Below are positions 1-7,529 of a DNA stretch of 32,301 nt, piece by piece. The stretch lies in assembly GCA_014382695.1 (NCBI GenBank), contig JACNJF010000146.1:1-32301 (forward strand), in the 5' to 3' direction. Numbering within the stretch: position 1 is the first letter of the stretch; each line of letters starts with the position of its first letter. This DNA comes from Gammaproteobacteria bacterium (GTDB lineage: Bacteria > Pseudomonadota > Gammaproteobacteria > GCA-001735895). The notes beneath the pieces are model-generated. The model was not told the DNA's origin. It made no database searches and saw nothing but the letters and a program-made list of their open reading frames with translations. Position numbers and translations under genes: made by a program.

Positions 1-548
1 TGATACATTTCATCGGACCAGTGAAATTCATCACTGGCAATATCCCATTCCCAGTTACCGAGGCGGGCAACCTGCTGAGCCTGTATCAGGCGCAGTTCAT
101 TCTGACGTAAAGCTTTGAACGCTTTTGCCGCGCGTAACAGATAGCGCACACGATGACTGAGTATGGTCCACACCACGGGCTTGGTGATAAAGTCTGTGGC
201 GCCAGCCTGATACGCTTTTTCGATGGAGTCACCATCTTCCAGACCAGTAATCATGATGATCGGTGTTTCACTGCCGGTGTTAAACTGGCGAATCCGGTTA
301 CACACTTCATAACCATCCATTTTTGGCATTTTTACATCCAGTAACATCAGGTCTGGCTGATGCTGCTCGAAAAGTTCCACGGCTTCGCTACCATTGCTGG
401 CATCGATGATAGTAAGCCCGGCCTGCTGCAATACTTCACGCATCAGCAGACGGATGGCAGAATCATCATCTACAACCAGTATTAGTTCCCGCTCTTTCAT
501 CCGGTGATGGCTTGACATGTTTTTCTCAATGGGTGAATTTTTATCCAT
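1..548 (-). CDS. Response regulator with PAS domain, 3' end outside window
   Basis: This gene is cut by the left edge; its first 182 codons are visible. Residues about 22-140 form a canonical receiver: acidic pocket in LVVDDDS, phospho-acceptor Asp71 in LLDVKMP, Thr in IMITG and Lys123 in ITKP. A helical linker (RVRYLLRAAKAFKALRQ) leads into the start of a PAS domain (ARLGNWEWDI near residue 165). In known proteins this receiver-PAS start is often followed by GGDEF and EAL domains, so a c-di-GMP output beyond the edge is plausible but not seen. The start is uncertain. ATG at 548 has no clear ribosome-binding site; ATG at 518 has a GAG about 8 nt upstream; ATG at 500 is also possible. All three are in frame and upstream of the receiver. 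Confidence 0.85.
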   Translation of the reverse strand, partial: MDKNSPIEKNMSSHHRMKERELILVVDDDSAIRLLMREVLQQAGLTIIDASNGSEAVELFEQHQPDLMLLDVKMPKMDGYEVCNRIRQFNTGSETPIIMITGLEDGDSIEKAYQAGATDFITKPVVWTILSHRVRYLLRAAKAFKALRQNELRLIQAQQVARLGNWEWDIASDEFHWSDEMY

Positions 549-838
549 AACGCAGAATGCTGTCATAATCCGTCATCCGGCTTAAGCCATCCTACGCCTG
601 AGGTTTGAATGCCTGTAACTAGCAGGGGATGGGATCTAAACCGAAAAATACAAGTCAAGATCTGCTTCTCGTTGATCTATTAAGTGTAGTTTAGCGATCA
701 GTTTTTACCAGATACCTTTATCTATTTTGATCGACTGTGGGTGCCTTTTTAGTCGCAAACAGGTGATTTAAGGTAAATATTGATTTTTTTTACAACTTAA
801 CTACGGACATCAGTTCAGTCTGCAACAGGCTTCCGGCA
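549..838. other. Non-coding gap of about 290 bp upstream of the partial response regulator
   Basis: I find no convincing gene here. The half next to the pseudogene (about 650-838) is AT-rich and should contain the promoter of the leftward response regulator. A TTGACT on the minus strand (653-658) could be a -35 box, but no -10 box lies at proper spacing, so no promoter is called. No terminator hairpin with a T-run was seen. Confidence 0.5.
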
Positions 839-1710
839 TCAGATTGGCAAGTCAGCAGTCAGCAACAGCTCCTTGTCTAACGCGCTGCAGGCGCGTTCAA
901 ACTCGGTATAGAGCTGATCCAGTAACAGGCTGGCCTGATCGATATCAGCCTTATTGCCAAGCACTTCCAGTTCACGACTTAACTCCGAAAGCGGCATCGC
1001 ACCCAGATTGGCACTGGAAGACTTAAGGCTATGTGCGGCTTCCAGCAGGGTATTTGCATCCCTGTCGAGGATTGCCTGATGTATCGCATCGACCAGCCCA
1101 GGAGACTCTTGCAGATAAATATGGATAACCCGATGCAGAATACTCGGAGCCCCCGGCATTTGCATGGCACGAATATTATCCAGTGGTTTCTGCGTCAGCA
1201 CCCCGGTTGCAGTAGCCGGCTCGGGCTCTGATTTTAGTTCCTGCCGGGATGGCGTGTGCATCGATGACTTCAACCAGCGTTTCAGGGTGGTATGTAACTG
1301 CAGCTGATTGAACGGCTCACTCATGTAGCCATCCATCCCGACCTCAACACAGTCGTCCTGAATACCTTTCTGAACATTCGCCGTGAGTGCAATGATCGGA
1401 ACATGCTCCCCTTTACCTGCATTATTTTCGAGTTGGCGAATCTCCCTCGTTGCGCCAAAGCCATCCTTTAGCGGCATATGACAATCCATCAGCGTGCGAT
1501 GTCCATAACGCTGGATGTCATCCGCCGTCACGATACTGATCCGGGCAGGTGCTTCGGTGACCTTTTGCTCATATTTGGAGGCACTAAATACCGAAGGGAT
1601 ATCCGCAAATAGAATATCTTCCTCAGCCGGGTCGGCGTCTGGCTCGCTAAAGTTTAATTGCGCCAGTAATGGCGGGCTTAGACTTAACGCAAAAAAAATG
1701 CCTGTAACAT
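839..1710 (-). pseudogene. Chimeric pseudogene: TonB-receptor N-terminus joined to receiver-Hpt C-terminus of a hybrid kinase
   Basis: The open frame 839-1738 has two unrelated parts. The upstream part reads like the start of a TonB-dependent receptor: a hydrophobic stretch (FFALSLSPPLLAQ), a spacer, then the classic plug opening (VTEAPARISIVTADDIQRYG). At HRTL it passes directly into LMDCHMP, the phospho-acceptor region of a receiver whose first half is missing. The rest of the receiver follows, with SEP where SKP is normal, so the conserved Lys is Glu. An Hpt domain comes last (HSLKSSSANLGA). No ATG opens this frame. ATG at 1710 lies one frame off, upstream of a run of eight T (1691-1698 on the complement). 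With nine T it would give a textbook signal peptide, MLQAFFFALSLSPPLLA. The only in-frame starts are weak, such as GTG at 1531. I infer a deletion scar plus a homopolymer frameshift. Expression of the receiver-Hpt remnant from the GTG cannot be excluded. Confidence 0.75.
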
Positions 1711-1780
1711 TATGTATATCTAAATCATGCAGCCGACACTACTGAAGCGGAAGGCTGTTGAGGACGATGAAAAGGTCTGT

Positions 1781-1800
1781 CGCAAAAAGCCTTTTTTGCG
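1781..1800. terminator. Hairpin downstream of the response regulator gene
   Basis: CGCAAAAA and TTTTTGCG form an 8-bp stem around a 4-nt loop, about 80 nt past the stop codon of the leftward response regulator. Neither strand has a separate T-run after the stem, so it may be a weak terminator or only an RNA structure. Confidence 0.3.
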
Positions 1801-1879
1801 CGCTGATTAACAGCGTGGTTACAGTCCGTAGGGTGGACAGGCCGTCGAATCTGTTAGCCTGAAATGTTGTGCTTTTGAG

Positions 1880-3022
1880 TCAACGGATAGATTTCCGCTC
1901 CAGCATCGCGGCCACTTTTTCCAGTAACAGGCGGCTTTCGGCAGGTTTCACGATATAATCGCGTGCCCCGCCCTGGATCGCTTCCAGCACGGTAGTTTTT
2001 TGACTGTTCCCGGTCAGCATGATTATCGGCACTCCCTTCAGGTATTCATGGCTGCGGGCTATTTTCATCACCTCGATGCCATCCATTTCCGGCATGTTCA
2101 GATCAAGCAGCACCAGATCCGGCTTACGTCTGTTCATCTGTTCCAGCGCCTGCCTGCCGCTCATGGCCTGAATCACCTGATACCCCGCTGACTGTAAAAT
2201 ACTCTGTAAGATGGTGAGATACATTTCATCATCATCCACTACCAGAATGTACCTGTCGGCTTCTGCATGGAGACGGTCTGACGCGGAGCCTGTGAGCGAT
2301 TTTTCTGCAGTCGCGTTGCTCGTTTCCGTAACGGAGGTACCCGCTCGCTCAGGGGTAAATCTGGCCAGTGACTTTTTCAGTTCAGCAGAAATCGTCTCCT
2401 GTTTGAAACGGGTAAACTGCTGTTTAAGCTGGCCTGGATCGAGCTGACTAGCGCTGGATTGCAGATCGCCGGAAGCCATGCGATTTAAAAACCGGTCCAG
2501 CTGAGCGCCCAGTGCAGTCTCAAGGTCTGCATAGGTCTGTATCGCATCATCCATTGACAACTTTTGTAGACCATCGTACTGCCGGGTTGACGCCGCAGAG
2601 GATTTAAACTCGGCAAGCTGTAGCCTGAGATTTATCTTTTCAATGGCCTGCTGGGTAGAAAGCTTTAATCGGTGGACATCATAAGGTGAATTAAACACCA
2701 CATAATCATCAAACACCCCACGCACACAAATTTCATAGGCGGCGTTTGACTCTGTCGTCTTGCACAATAGTATGGACTGATGAGGGCTGTGCTTAATTTT
2801 TTCACTGGCCCGGTACAGACCAAGATAAAAGCGCTGGGAATGCTCAATGTCCTGCAAACAGACCAGTATGATTTCAGGCAGGAATTTATCAAACAGCTGT
2901 ATACCCTTCGCATCGTCCGCTGCGACATGATATTGAGTAAAGCTACTCGCGACCTGACGCACAATAGTGTCCAGATCATCTTTTTGATCTGAAACTATTA
3001 ATAGCTGATTGCCTTTTTCCAT
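1880..3022 (-). CDS. Response regulator with degenerate N-terminal and canonical C-terminal receiver
   Basis: A 380-residue protein with no recognisable enzyme or DNA-binding output. Residues about 5-120 fold like a receiver by pattern (LLIVSDQKDD, then IILVCLQD where the acceptor Asp should be), but the phosphorylation site is lost. Residues 125-255 are a helical, Ser/Thr-rich linker. Residues 257-376 are a complete receiver: VVDDDE, acceptor Asp307 in LLDLNMP, Thr in IMLTG and Lys359 in IVKPA. It starts 3 nt after the Hpt gene stops and so probably shares its mRNA. The likely role is final phosphate acceptor of the upstream membrane hybrid kinase through that Hpt protein, acting by protein contact. 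The receiver calls are firm; the pathway is inferred from gene order. Confidence 0.88.
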   Translation of the reverse strand: MEKGNQLLIVSDQKDDLDTIVRQVASSFTQYHVAADDAKGIQLFDKFLPEIILVCLQDIEHSQRFYLGLYRASEKIKHSPHQSILLCKTTESNAAYEICVRGVFDDYVVFNSPYDVHRLKLSTQQAIEKINLRLQLAEFKSSAASTRQYDGLQKLSMDDAIQTYADLETALGAQLDRFLNRMASGDLQSSASQLDPGQLKQQFTRFKQETISAELKKSLARFTPERAGTSVTETSNATAEKSLTGSASDRLHAEADRYILVVDDDEMYLTILQSILQSAGYQVIQAMSGRQALEQMNRRKPDLVLLDLNMPEMDGIEVMKIARSHEYLKGVPIIMLTGNSQKTTVLEAIQGGARDYIVKPAESRLLLEKVAAMLERKSIR

Positions 3023-3025
3023 CGA

Positions 3026-3394
3026 TCACTTCTCCGGAAGGGAGTTTACATAGTCCATGATGGCAGCCATCAACGGGTCCAGGCGCAACTCCAGCTGTGC
3101 GATCTGCGGCCAGTTTTGTGAGCCCCCCATTATTTCGAGCTGCTGACACACCTCGGCGAGCTCATTCGCACCCATCGCTCGGGCCGAGGATTTCAAGGTA
3201 TGTCCATACTGGGTTACAGCCTCGGCCTGCTGTTGCGAACAGGCTTGATGAATTTGTTGAATCGTTGCGGGCGTCAGAGAAATAAATTTTGCCAGTAAAT
3301 GGCGATGGATGTCGCTATTGTCACCCACCATTCGAGTCAGTACCGCATGATCGATCGGGGGTTGAGCAGAAGTGGCATAGTTATCAGTCGTCAT
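3026..3394 (-). CDS. Stand-alone histidine phosphotransfer (Hpt) protein
   Basis: A 122-residue all-helical Hpt protein. The phospho-His is His65 in HTLKSSARAMGA, the hallmark of the family, and length matches single-domain Hpt proteins. It should carry phosphate from the receiver of a hybrid kinase to a response regulator. It lies between a membrane hybrid kinase (upstream, 82-nt gap) and a receiver protein (downstream, 3-nt gap), so the three genes read as kinase, Hpt, regulator. GGGAG about 10 nt before the ATG is a reasonable ribosome-binding site. A terminator-like hairpin in the gap before it suggests it is made at a lower level than the kinase. Confidence 0.93.
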   Translation of the reverse strand: MTTDNYATSAQPPIDHAVLTRMVGDNSDIHRHLLAKFISLTPATIQQIHQACSQQQAEAVTQYGHTLKSSARAMGANELAEVCQQLEIMGGSQNWPQIAQLELRLDPLMAAIMDYVNSLPEK

Positions 3395-3433
3395 GATGAG
3401 ATTACTCCCGGTTTAAATAATCCATTGAGGGAT

Positions 3434-3472
3434 AAAAAAATGCGATAGCCTCGATGAACACTTTGGCCTATC
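3434..3472 (-). terminator. Probable intra-operon Rho-independent terminator after the hybrid kinase
   Basis: Read on the minus strand, a GATAG(G)CC / GGCTATC stem with one bulged G closes a roughly 14-nt loop. GCA and seven T follow (3434-3440 on the complement). It begins 5 nt after the kinase stop codon and lies before the Hpt gene, so it may terminate part of the transcripts. An alternative ATAGCC/GGCTAT pairing overlaps it and reaches into the kinase stop codon. Confidence 0.5.
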
Positions 3473-3476
3473 AGGG

Positions 3477-6400
3477 CTATGGCTTCCATTTGCGGATTAC
3501 ACTCGATAATGATTCCAGATCCAGTGGCTTGCTTACATAATCGTCAAACCAGGATTGATCTCCGTTTCCATCGTGATCCATCAGCACATCGGCTGACACC
3601 GCAATCACCGGAAAGCGTTGCCCGCTACCCGACTCTAAACGGCGGATCTCCTGCGCCAGTTGAAAGCCATCCATTTCCGGCATATGACAATCGGTTAATA
3701 ACATCGAATAGGTACCCGATATCCACTCTTCTAGAGCTTCACGCCCGTTACTGACAATGGTTGCATCATAGCCGAGTAAGTCGAGTTGCAGGCGAAATAA
3801 ATCCTGATTGACCGGATTATCTTCGGCCACCAGTATCTTCAGCTGTTGATCCTGACCTGCCTGGATAGAATTGACAGCATGCTGGCTCAGCCTGGACCCG
3901 GAACCATCGGCCAGATTTTTAGGCTGCTCGAATGACTGGATGGTATCCAGCAGATCATTAAGATACAGAGGATTGGTCACCAATGTCGCAATTTCCGGTT
4001 GATTGCTGGTATACAGATGAGGCACCAGTAACACTACTCTCAATTGAGGACACTGTGCGATCGTTACCGCCAGATCGGTTTCGAGCTGAGCCGGATCATT
4101 CTCGCGTACGGCTATCACCAGTACGGGCTTTTCCTCAACCAGGGTTCCCAGTGTGCTATCCAGCTCATCGAGCCGAGCGATTAAACTCAGTTTGGCCCTA
4201 GCCTGCAGGCAAAGTTTTTGTAGTCTCTGGTGCAGGAATGCTGAATCATCCAGCAAGATGATATGCGTATTATGTAGATCCACTGGATTGACATTATTCG
4301 GTATTATCTGGAAACGCAGATGGACCGTAAATTGACTGCCCTGTTCAGGCTCACTCTCTACCCGGATAGATCCGTCCATTAATTCCACCAGCAGTGTCAC
4401 TATAGATAAACCGAGCCCGGTTCCACCAAAACGTCGCGTTATAGATCCATCGACCTGAGAAAAAGGCTGGAATAATTTTTTCTGATCGTTGGTAGAGATG
4501 CCAATGCCGTTATCTTCGACTCGAAAATCAAGATCGATATTATCCTTTGTGCTGGAGTTGCGGTTAACAAACAGGGAAACACAACCACCCGCCGGGGTAA
4601 ATTTGATGGAATTACCCAGCAGGTTAAACAGTATCTGACGAATCCTGACCGCATCCGCTGAAATATCCGGCAGCAGGAGTTCACTCGCAATGACTACACT
4701 TAATGCCTTTTCTTTTGCCATCGGATCGAGTAAGTCACCCACTTCGCGTAGCAGTGAACGGATGCAAACGGGCGCGAGTTTAAGCTCAAGTTTGCCGGCT
4801 TCCATCTTGGTGAAATCGAGTATGTCGTCGATGATCGTGCGTAACTGAATCGAAGAGCTCTGAATCACATTCAACATACGATACTGCTCATTCTCCAATG
4901 TGGTTTTTTTGAGCAGCTCGGTCATACCCATTACGCCATTAATCGGGGTACGAATTTCGTGACTCATGGTGGCCAGGAAATTGGCTTTGGCGGTTGCCGC
5001 TTCATCCGCTTTCTGCAGTGCTTCACTTAATTCATGCGTGCGCTCTGCCACCTTTGTTTCAAGTGTAGTCTTCGCTTTGAGCAACTTTTCCTGTAACACC
5101 TTATGCGTGGTGATATCGATGGCAATCATCACATAGTGCTCTAGACCCTGCTCGCCCAGCACCGGTTTGAAATTAAACGTGAGCCAGAACTGCGTTCCAT
5201 CCCGGTAGAAGCTTACGTTATCGATACTGACCGCCTGCTCGTTATTGAACGCCTGCGTGACGCGATCGATCGCGTCACGCTGGTGCAGTTGATCAAACAG
5301 CAACGGTAGTAAGGCTTTACCCCGAACACTTTCCATTTTCTGACCAAGCACCGCTTCAAACGCTGTATTGACCCATTCGATCTGGCCCGACTTATCACAG
5401 ATAGCAATCAGGTTACTGGTGCTTTCGGCAACGGTTGCCAGCTTTCTTAAATCTTCCTGATACTGAGTCTCTTTCGTTATATCGTGAATGGTCGCGACAA
5501 ATCGCTTGCCTGCGCTAGTCTGGGCTGGAGCCAGCGCAACATTGATACGAAACTCGCTACCATCTTTTTTTAACCCGGTCAGCTTGCGGTCTTCAGCCAT
5601 GCTGCGATGTTGAGGATTTGTCACATATGCCTGTCGTCTGGCGACATGATCGTGATAGCGTCCAGGCACCAGTATTTCAATCGGAGATCCAATCAGCTCA
5701 CCCTCTGCATAAGCAAACAGTGCATAAGCCGCTGTATTTACTTTTTGAATAATTCCTTTCATATCAACCATAATGATGCCATCTGCAGCGCCCATTAATA
5801 AATCCTCAGCTTCACCTTGCAGGGCGATCAGCTGATGATATTGCTGCAGATGCTGTTCAACCAGAGTCTCGTGCTGACGCTGATATTCACTAAAACCTTC
5901 AAAGGTTCGCGCCAGATCACCGATTTCATCCTGCCGATCAAGACCCGTAATATGCGCTGGTAGTTTCCGGTTGCGGAAGTCATCCATAATTGCGATGAGC
6001 GATCGCAAGGGTGTAGACACTCTTTTGCCAAACCAGAGGCCGATGATGACGATCAACAGCAGATTAAAAACCGCCACCATCAGCAAATGAAGGTATTGCT
6101 CATTGATCAGGCGATATGCTTTATCCAAAGTTTGATTGATCACTACAATCCACCTTAGATCATGCTCTGCATAGCGACTGCTCTCGAGGAAATAATTGAT
6201 CAACTGAGTATCATGTGAAGGATACGAATGAACCATCCAGCCACTCACCCTGGCTGTCGGCTGATCACCCAGACGTGCCCTGATGGTGGACAGAATATTC
6301 GTGACACCGAGGTTTTTTTCAGTATCAAAAATACCCTCTTTGCCTGTAGCGGCAGTATGCCGGGTCGTGACAACAGGGTTCCCGTTCAGATCTAGCAATG

Positions 6401-7109
6401 TAAAACCTACCCCGCCTTCCCCTCTGCTACCAATCGCTTCAACACCATGCTCAACCATCGCTGTTATCGCCTGCAGATTCATATAAATCAGTAGATGAGC
6501 AATGCTTTTTGCCGAATAATCGGTTACGGGTAAGTAGAGTGGAAGCAGCCATTCGCTGCCCGGCGTTGATTCGTCAAACAGCTTATTCTGTGCCCGCCCC
6601 GCCAGCACATCCGTTGAATCAACAGAATGGCGCTTTAACACATCGTCAATCTGTGACTTCAACTGCAGGCTATACTTTATCGCGCTCTGCTCAATCGAAT
6701 TCACTTCCCCTTGCGGGCTTGCACCGAATGCGGCTAGCGGATTGAACTGAGAATCCAGTAAAAAAACATAGCGGAAGCCGGATGACTGGTGTAAAAACTG
6801 TTGGAGCGTTTGTCTGATTAATAGCGCTGGGTCATTGTTTTGCGGGCTCATAGCGGACAGCCCTGTTGGGTCCAATCTAGACAAGTCCTTGCGCAGCTGG
6901 AGCGAGAGATTATTTAGCGTCATTAACACCTCGCTCTGATAATCCTGCACCTTGTCATTGATGAGATGGGCGACATCCAGAAAATCGACCGCAATTTCGT
7001 TTTTAAGTTGCTGTGCAAGCGAATAGTGAACATACACCATCATCAAAAATGGTAATAACACAATCAACAGGATGGCAATAATAATTTTGCTTTGTAAACT
7101 TTTCATCAC
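3477..7109 (-). CDS. Membrane hybrid histidine kinase (Cache-like sensor, HAMP, two PAS, HisKA, two receivers)
   Basis: A 1210-residue inner-membrane hybrid kinase. TM1 spans residues 8-32. A periplasmic region (33-340) has the size and layout of a double Cache ligand-binding domain, and TM2 lies at 342-362. HAMP (363-415), PAS (430-548) and PAS (555-670) follow, then a short coiled coil. HisKA carries His717 in MSHEIRTPING. The ATPase has N833 (NLLGNS), DNGIGI and GGTGLGLS. A first receiver-like segment (948-1060) keeps LLDDS but has no clear acceptor Asp. The second (1091-1208) is complete: AEDNPVNQ, Asp1140 in LLTDCHMP and Lys1194 in VSKP. Expected phosphate path: His717 to Asp1140, then to the Hpt protein encoded next. 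The ligand is unknown. Two adjacent ATGs begin the frame, neither with a strong ribosome-binding site. Confidence 0.93.
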   Translation of the reverse strand: MMKSLQSKIIIAILLIVLLPFLMMVYVHYSLAQQLKNEIAVDFLDVAHLINDKVQDYQSEVLMTLNNLSLQLRKDLSRLDPTGLSAMSPQNNDPALLIRQTLQQFLHQSSGFRYVFLLDSQFNPLAAFGASPQGEVNSIEQSAIKYSLQLKSQIDDVLKRHSVDSTDVLAGRAQNKLFDESTPGSEWLLPLYLPVTDYSAKSIAHLLIYMNLQAITAMVEHGVEAIGSRGEGGVGFTLLDLNGNPVVTTRHTAATGKEGIFDTEKNLGVTNILSTIRARLGDQPTARVSGWMVHSYPSHDTQLINYFLESSRYAEHDLRWIVVINQTLDKAYRLINEQYLHLLMVAVFNLLLIVIIGLWFGKRVSTPLRSLIAIMDDFRNRKLPAHITGLDRQDEIGDLARTFEGFSEYQRQHETLVEQHLQQYHQLIALQGEAEDLLMGAADGIIMVDMKGIIQKVNTAAYALFAYAEGELIGSPIEILVPGRYHDHVARRQAYVTNPQHRSMAEDRKLTGLKKDGSEFRINVALAPAQTSAGKRFVATIHDITKETQYQEDLRKLATVAESTSNLIAICDKSGQIEWVNTAFEAVLGQKMESVRGKALLPLLFDQLHQRDAIDRVTQAFNNEQAVSIDNVSFYRDGTQFWLTFNFKPVLGEQGLEHYVMIAIDITTHKVLQEKLLKAKTTLETKVAERTHELSEALQKADEAATAKANFLATMSHEIRTPINGVMGMTELLKKTTLENEQYRMLNVIQSSSIQLRTIIDDILDFTKMEAGKLELKLAPVCIRSLLREVGDLLDPMAKEKALSVVIASELLLPDISADAVRIRQILFNLLGNSIKFTPAGGCVSLFVNRNSSTKDNIDLDFRVEDNGIGISTNDQKKLFQPFSQVDGSITRRFGGTGLGLSIVTLLVELMDGSIRVESEPEQGSQFTVHLRFQIIPNNVNPVDLHNTHIILLDDSAFLHQRLQKLCLQARAKLSLIARLDELDSTLGTLVEEKPVLVIAVRENDPAQLETDLAVTIAQCPQLRVVLLVPHLYTSNQPEIATLVTNPLYLNDLLDTIQSFEQPKNLADGSGSRLSQHAVNSIQAGQDQQLKILVAEDNPVNQDLFRLQLDLLGYDATIVSNGREALEEWISGTYSMLLTDCHMPEMDGFQLAQEIRRLESGSGQRFPVIAVSADVLMDHDGNGDQSWFDDYVSKPLDLESLSSVIRKWKP

Positions 7110-7529
7110 GGATTAAACGACTCATCTTAGACAAAATATTGTTTAAAAATAGCTGAGCGTTTTTAGCTCAAATCCTTGCAGGGAATGGCTTGATATTATT
7201 ATTGAGTGACAGCCAGGTATGGTTCTTTACCCCGCACTGGAAAATTTGAATACCGCGGTGCAAAAACCTTATTTTTTTGTCAAGTTTAGTCGGGTATCCG
7301 CGAAGCGCAAGTTTATTATTAAAAATAACTGCAGTTGTGCGTTTAAAATCGACCGTTTTATTAGCTATGAATGATCGAGTCAATGCAAAAAACTCGAGCT
7401 AAAACTTCGCTATCGAATGTTGCGCTATGCAATAATTAATATTTATTTAAGCTGAACAGCAATCCATGACAGTCAGAAGCCTTTCCCAAACCCGATGCCA
7501 TTTAGGTTCGCACCCGTCACAACATAAAC
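7110..7529. other. 420-bp divergent intergenic region between two kinase operons
   Basis: This AT-rich gap should hold promoters for both flanking kinases. I see no promoter pair good enough to call. Minor structures are a 5-bp TGAGC/GCTCA hairpin (7154-7170), a perfect ACCGCGGT palindrome (7252-7259) and TCGAGT/ACTCGA arms 11 nt apart (7375-7397). A 71-codon open frame on the minus strand (7168-7383) has no ribosome-binding site or recognisable domain and is not called. Confidence 0.45.

Noticed and set aside
1811-1850. GTAGGGTGGACAGGCC stretch resembling dispersed proteobacterial repeats
   Set aside because: Only one partial copy is visible and no partner repeat occurs in the window.
3477-3840. 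Source of the receiver in the chimeric pseudogene
   Set aside because: The C-terminal receiver of this kinase also has TDCHMP, but the sequences after it differ and it lacks an Hpt domain, so it is not evidently the donor.
7252-7259. ACCGCGGT palindrome as an operator
   Set aside because: Eight bases of symmetry alone are weak, and there is no second copy or nearby promoter element.
7168-7383. 71-codon open frame on the minus strand in the divergent gap
   Set aside because: No ribosome-binding site, no recognisable domain, and it occupies the region needed for promoters of both flanking genes.
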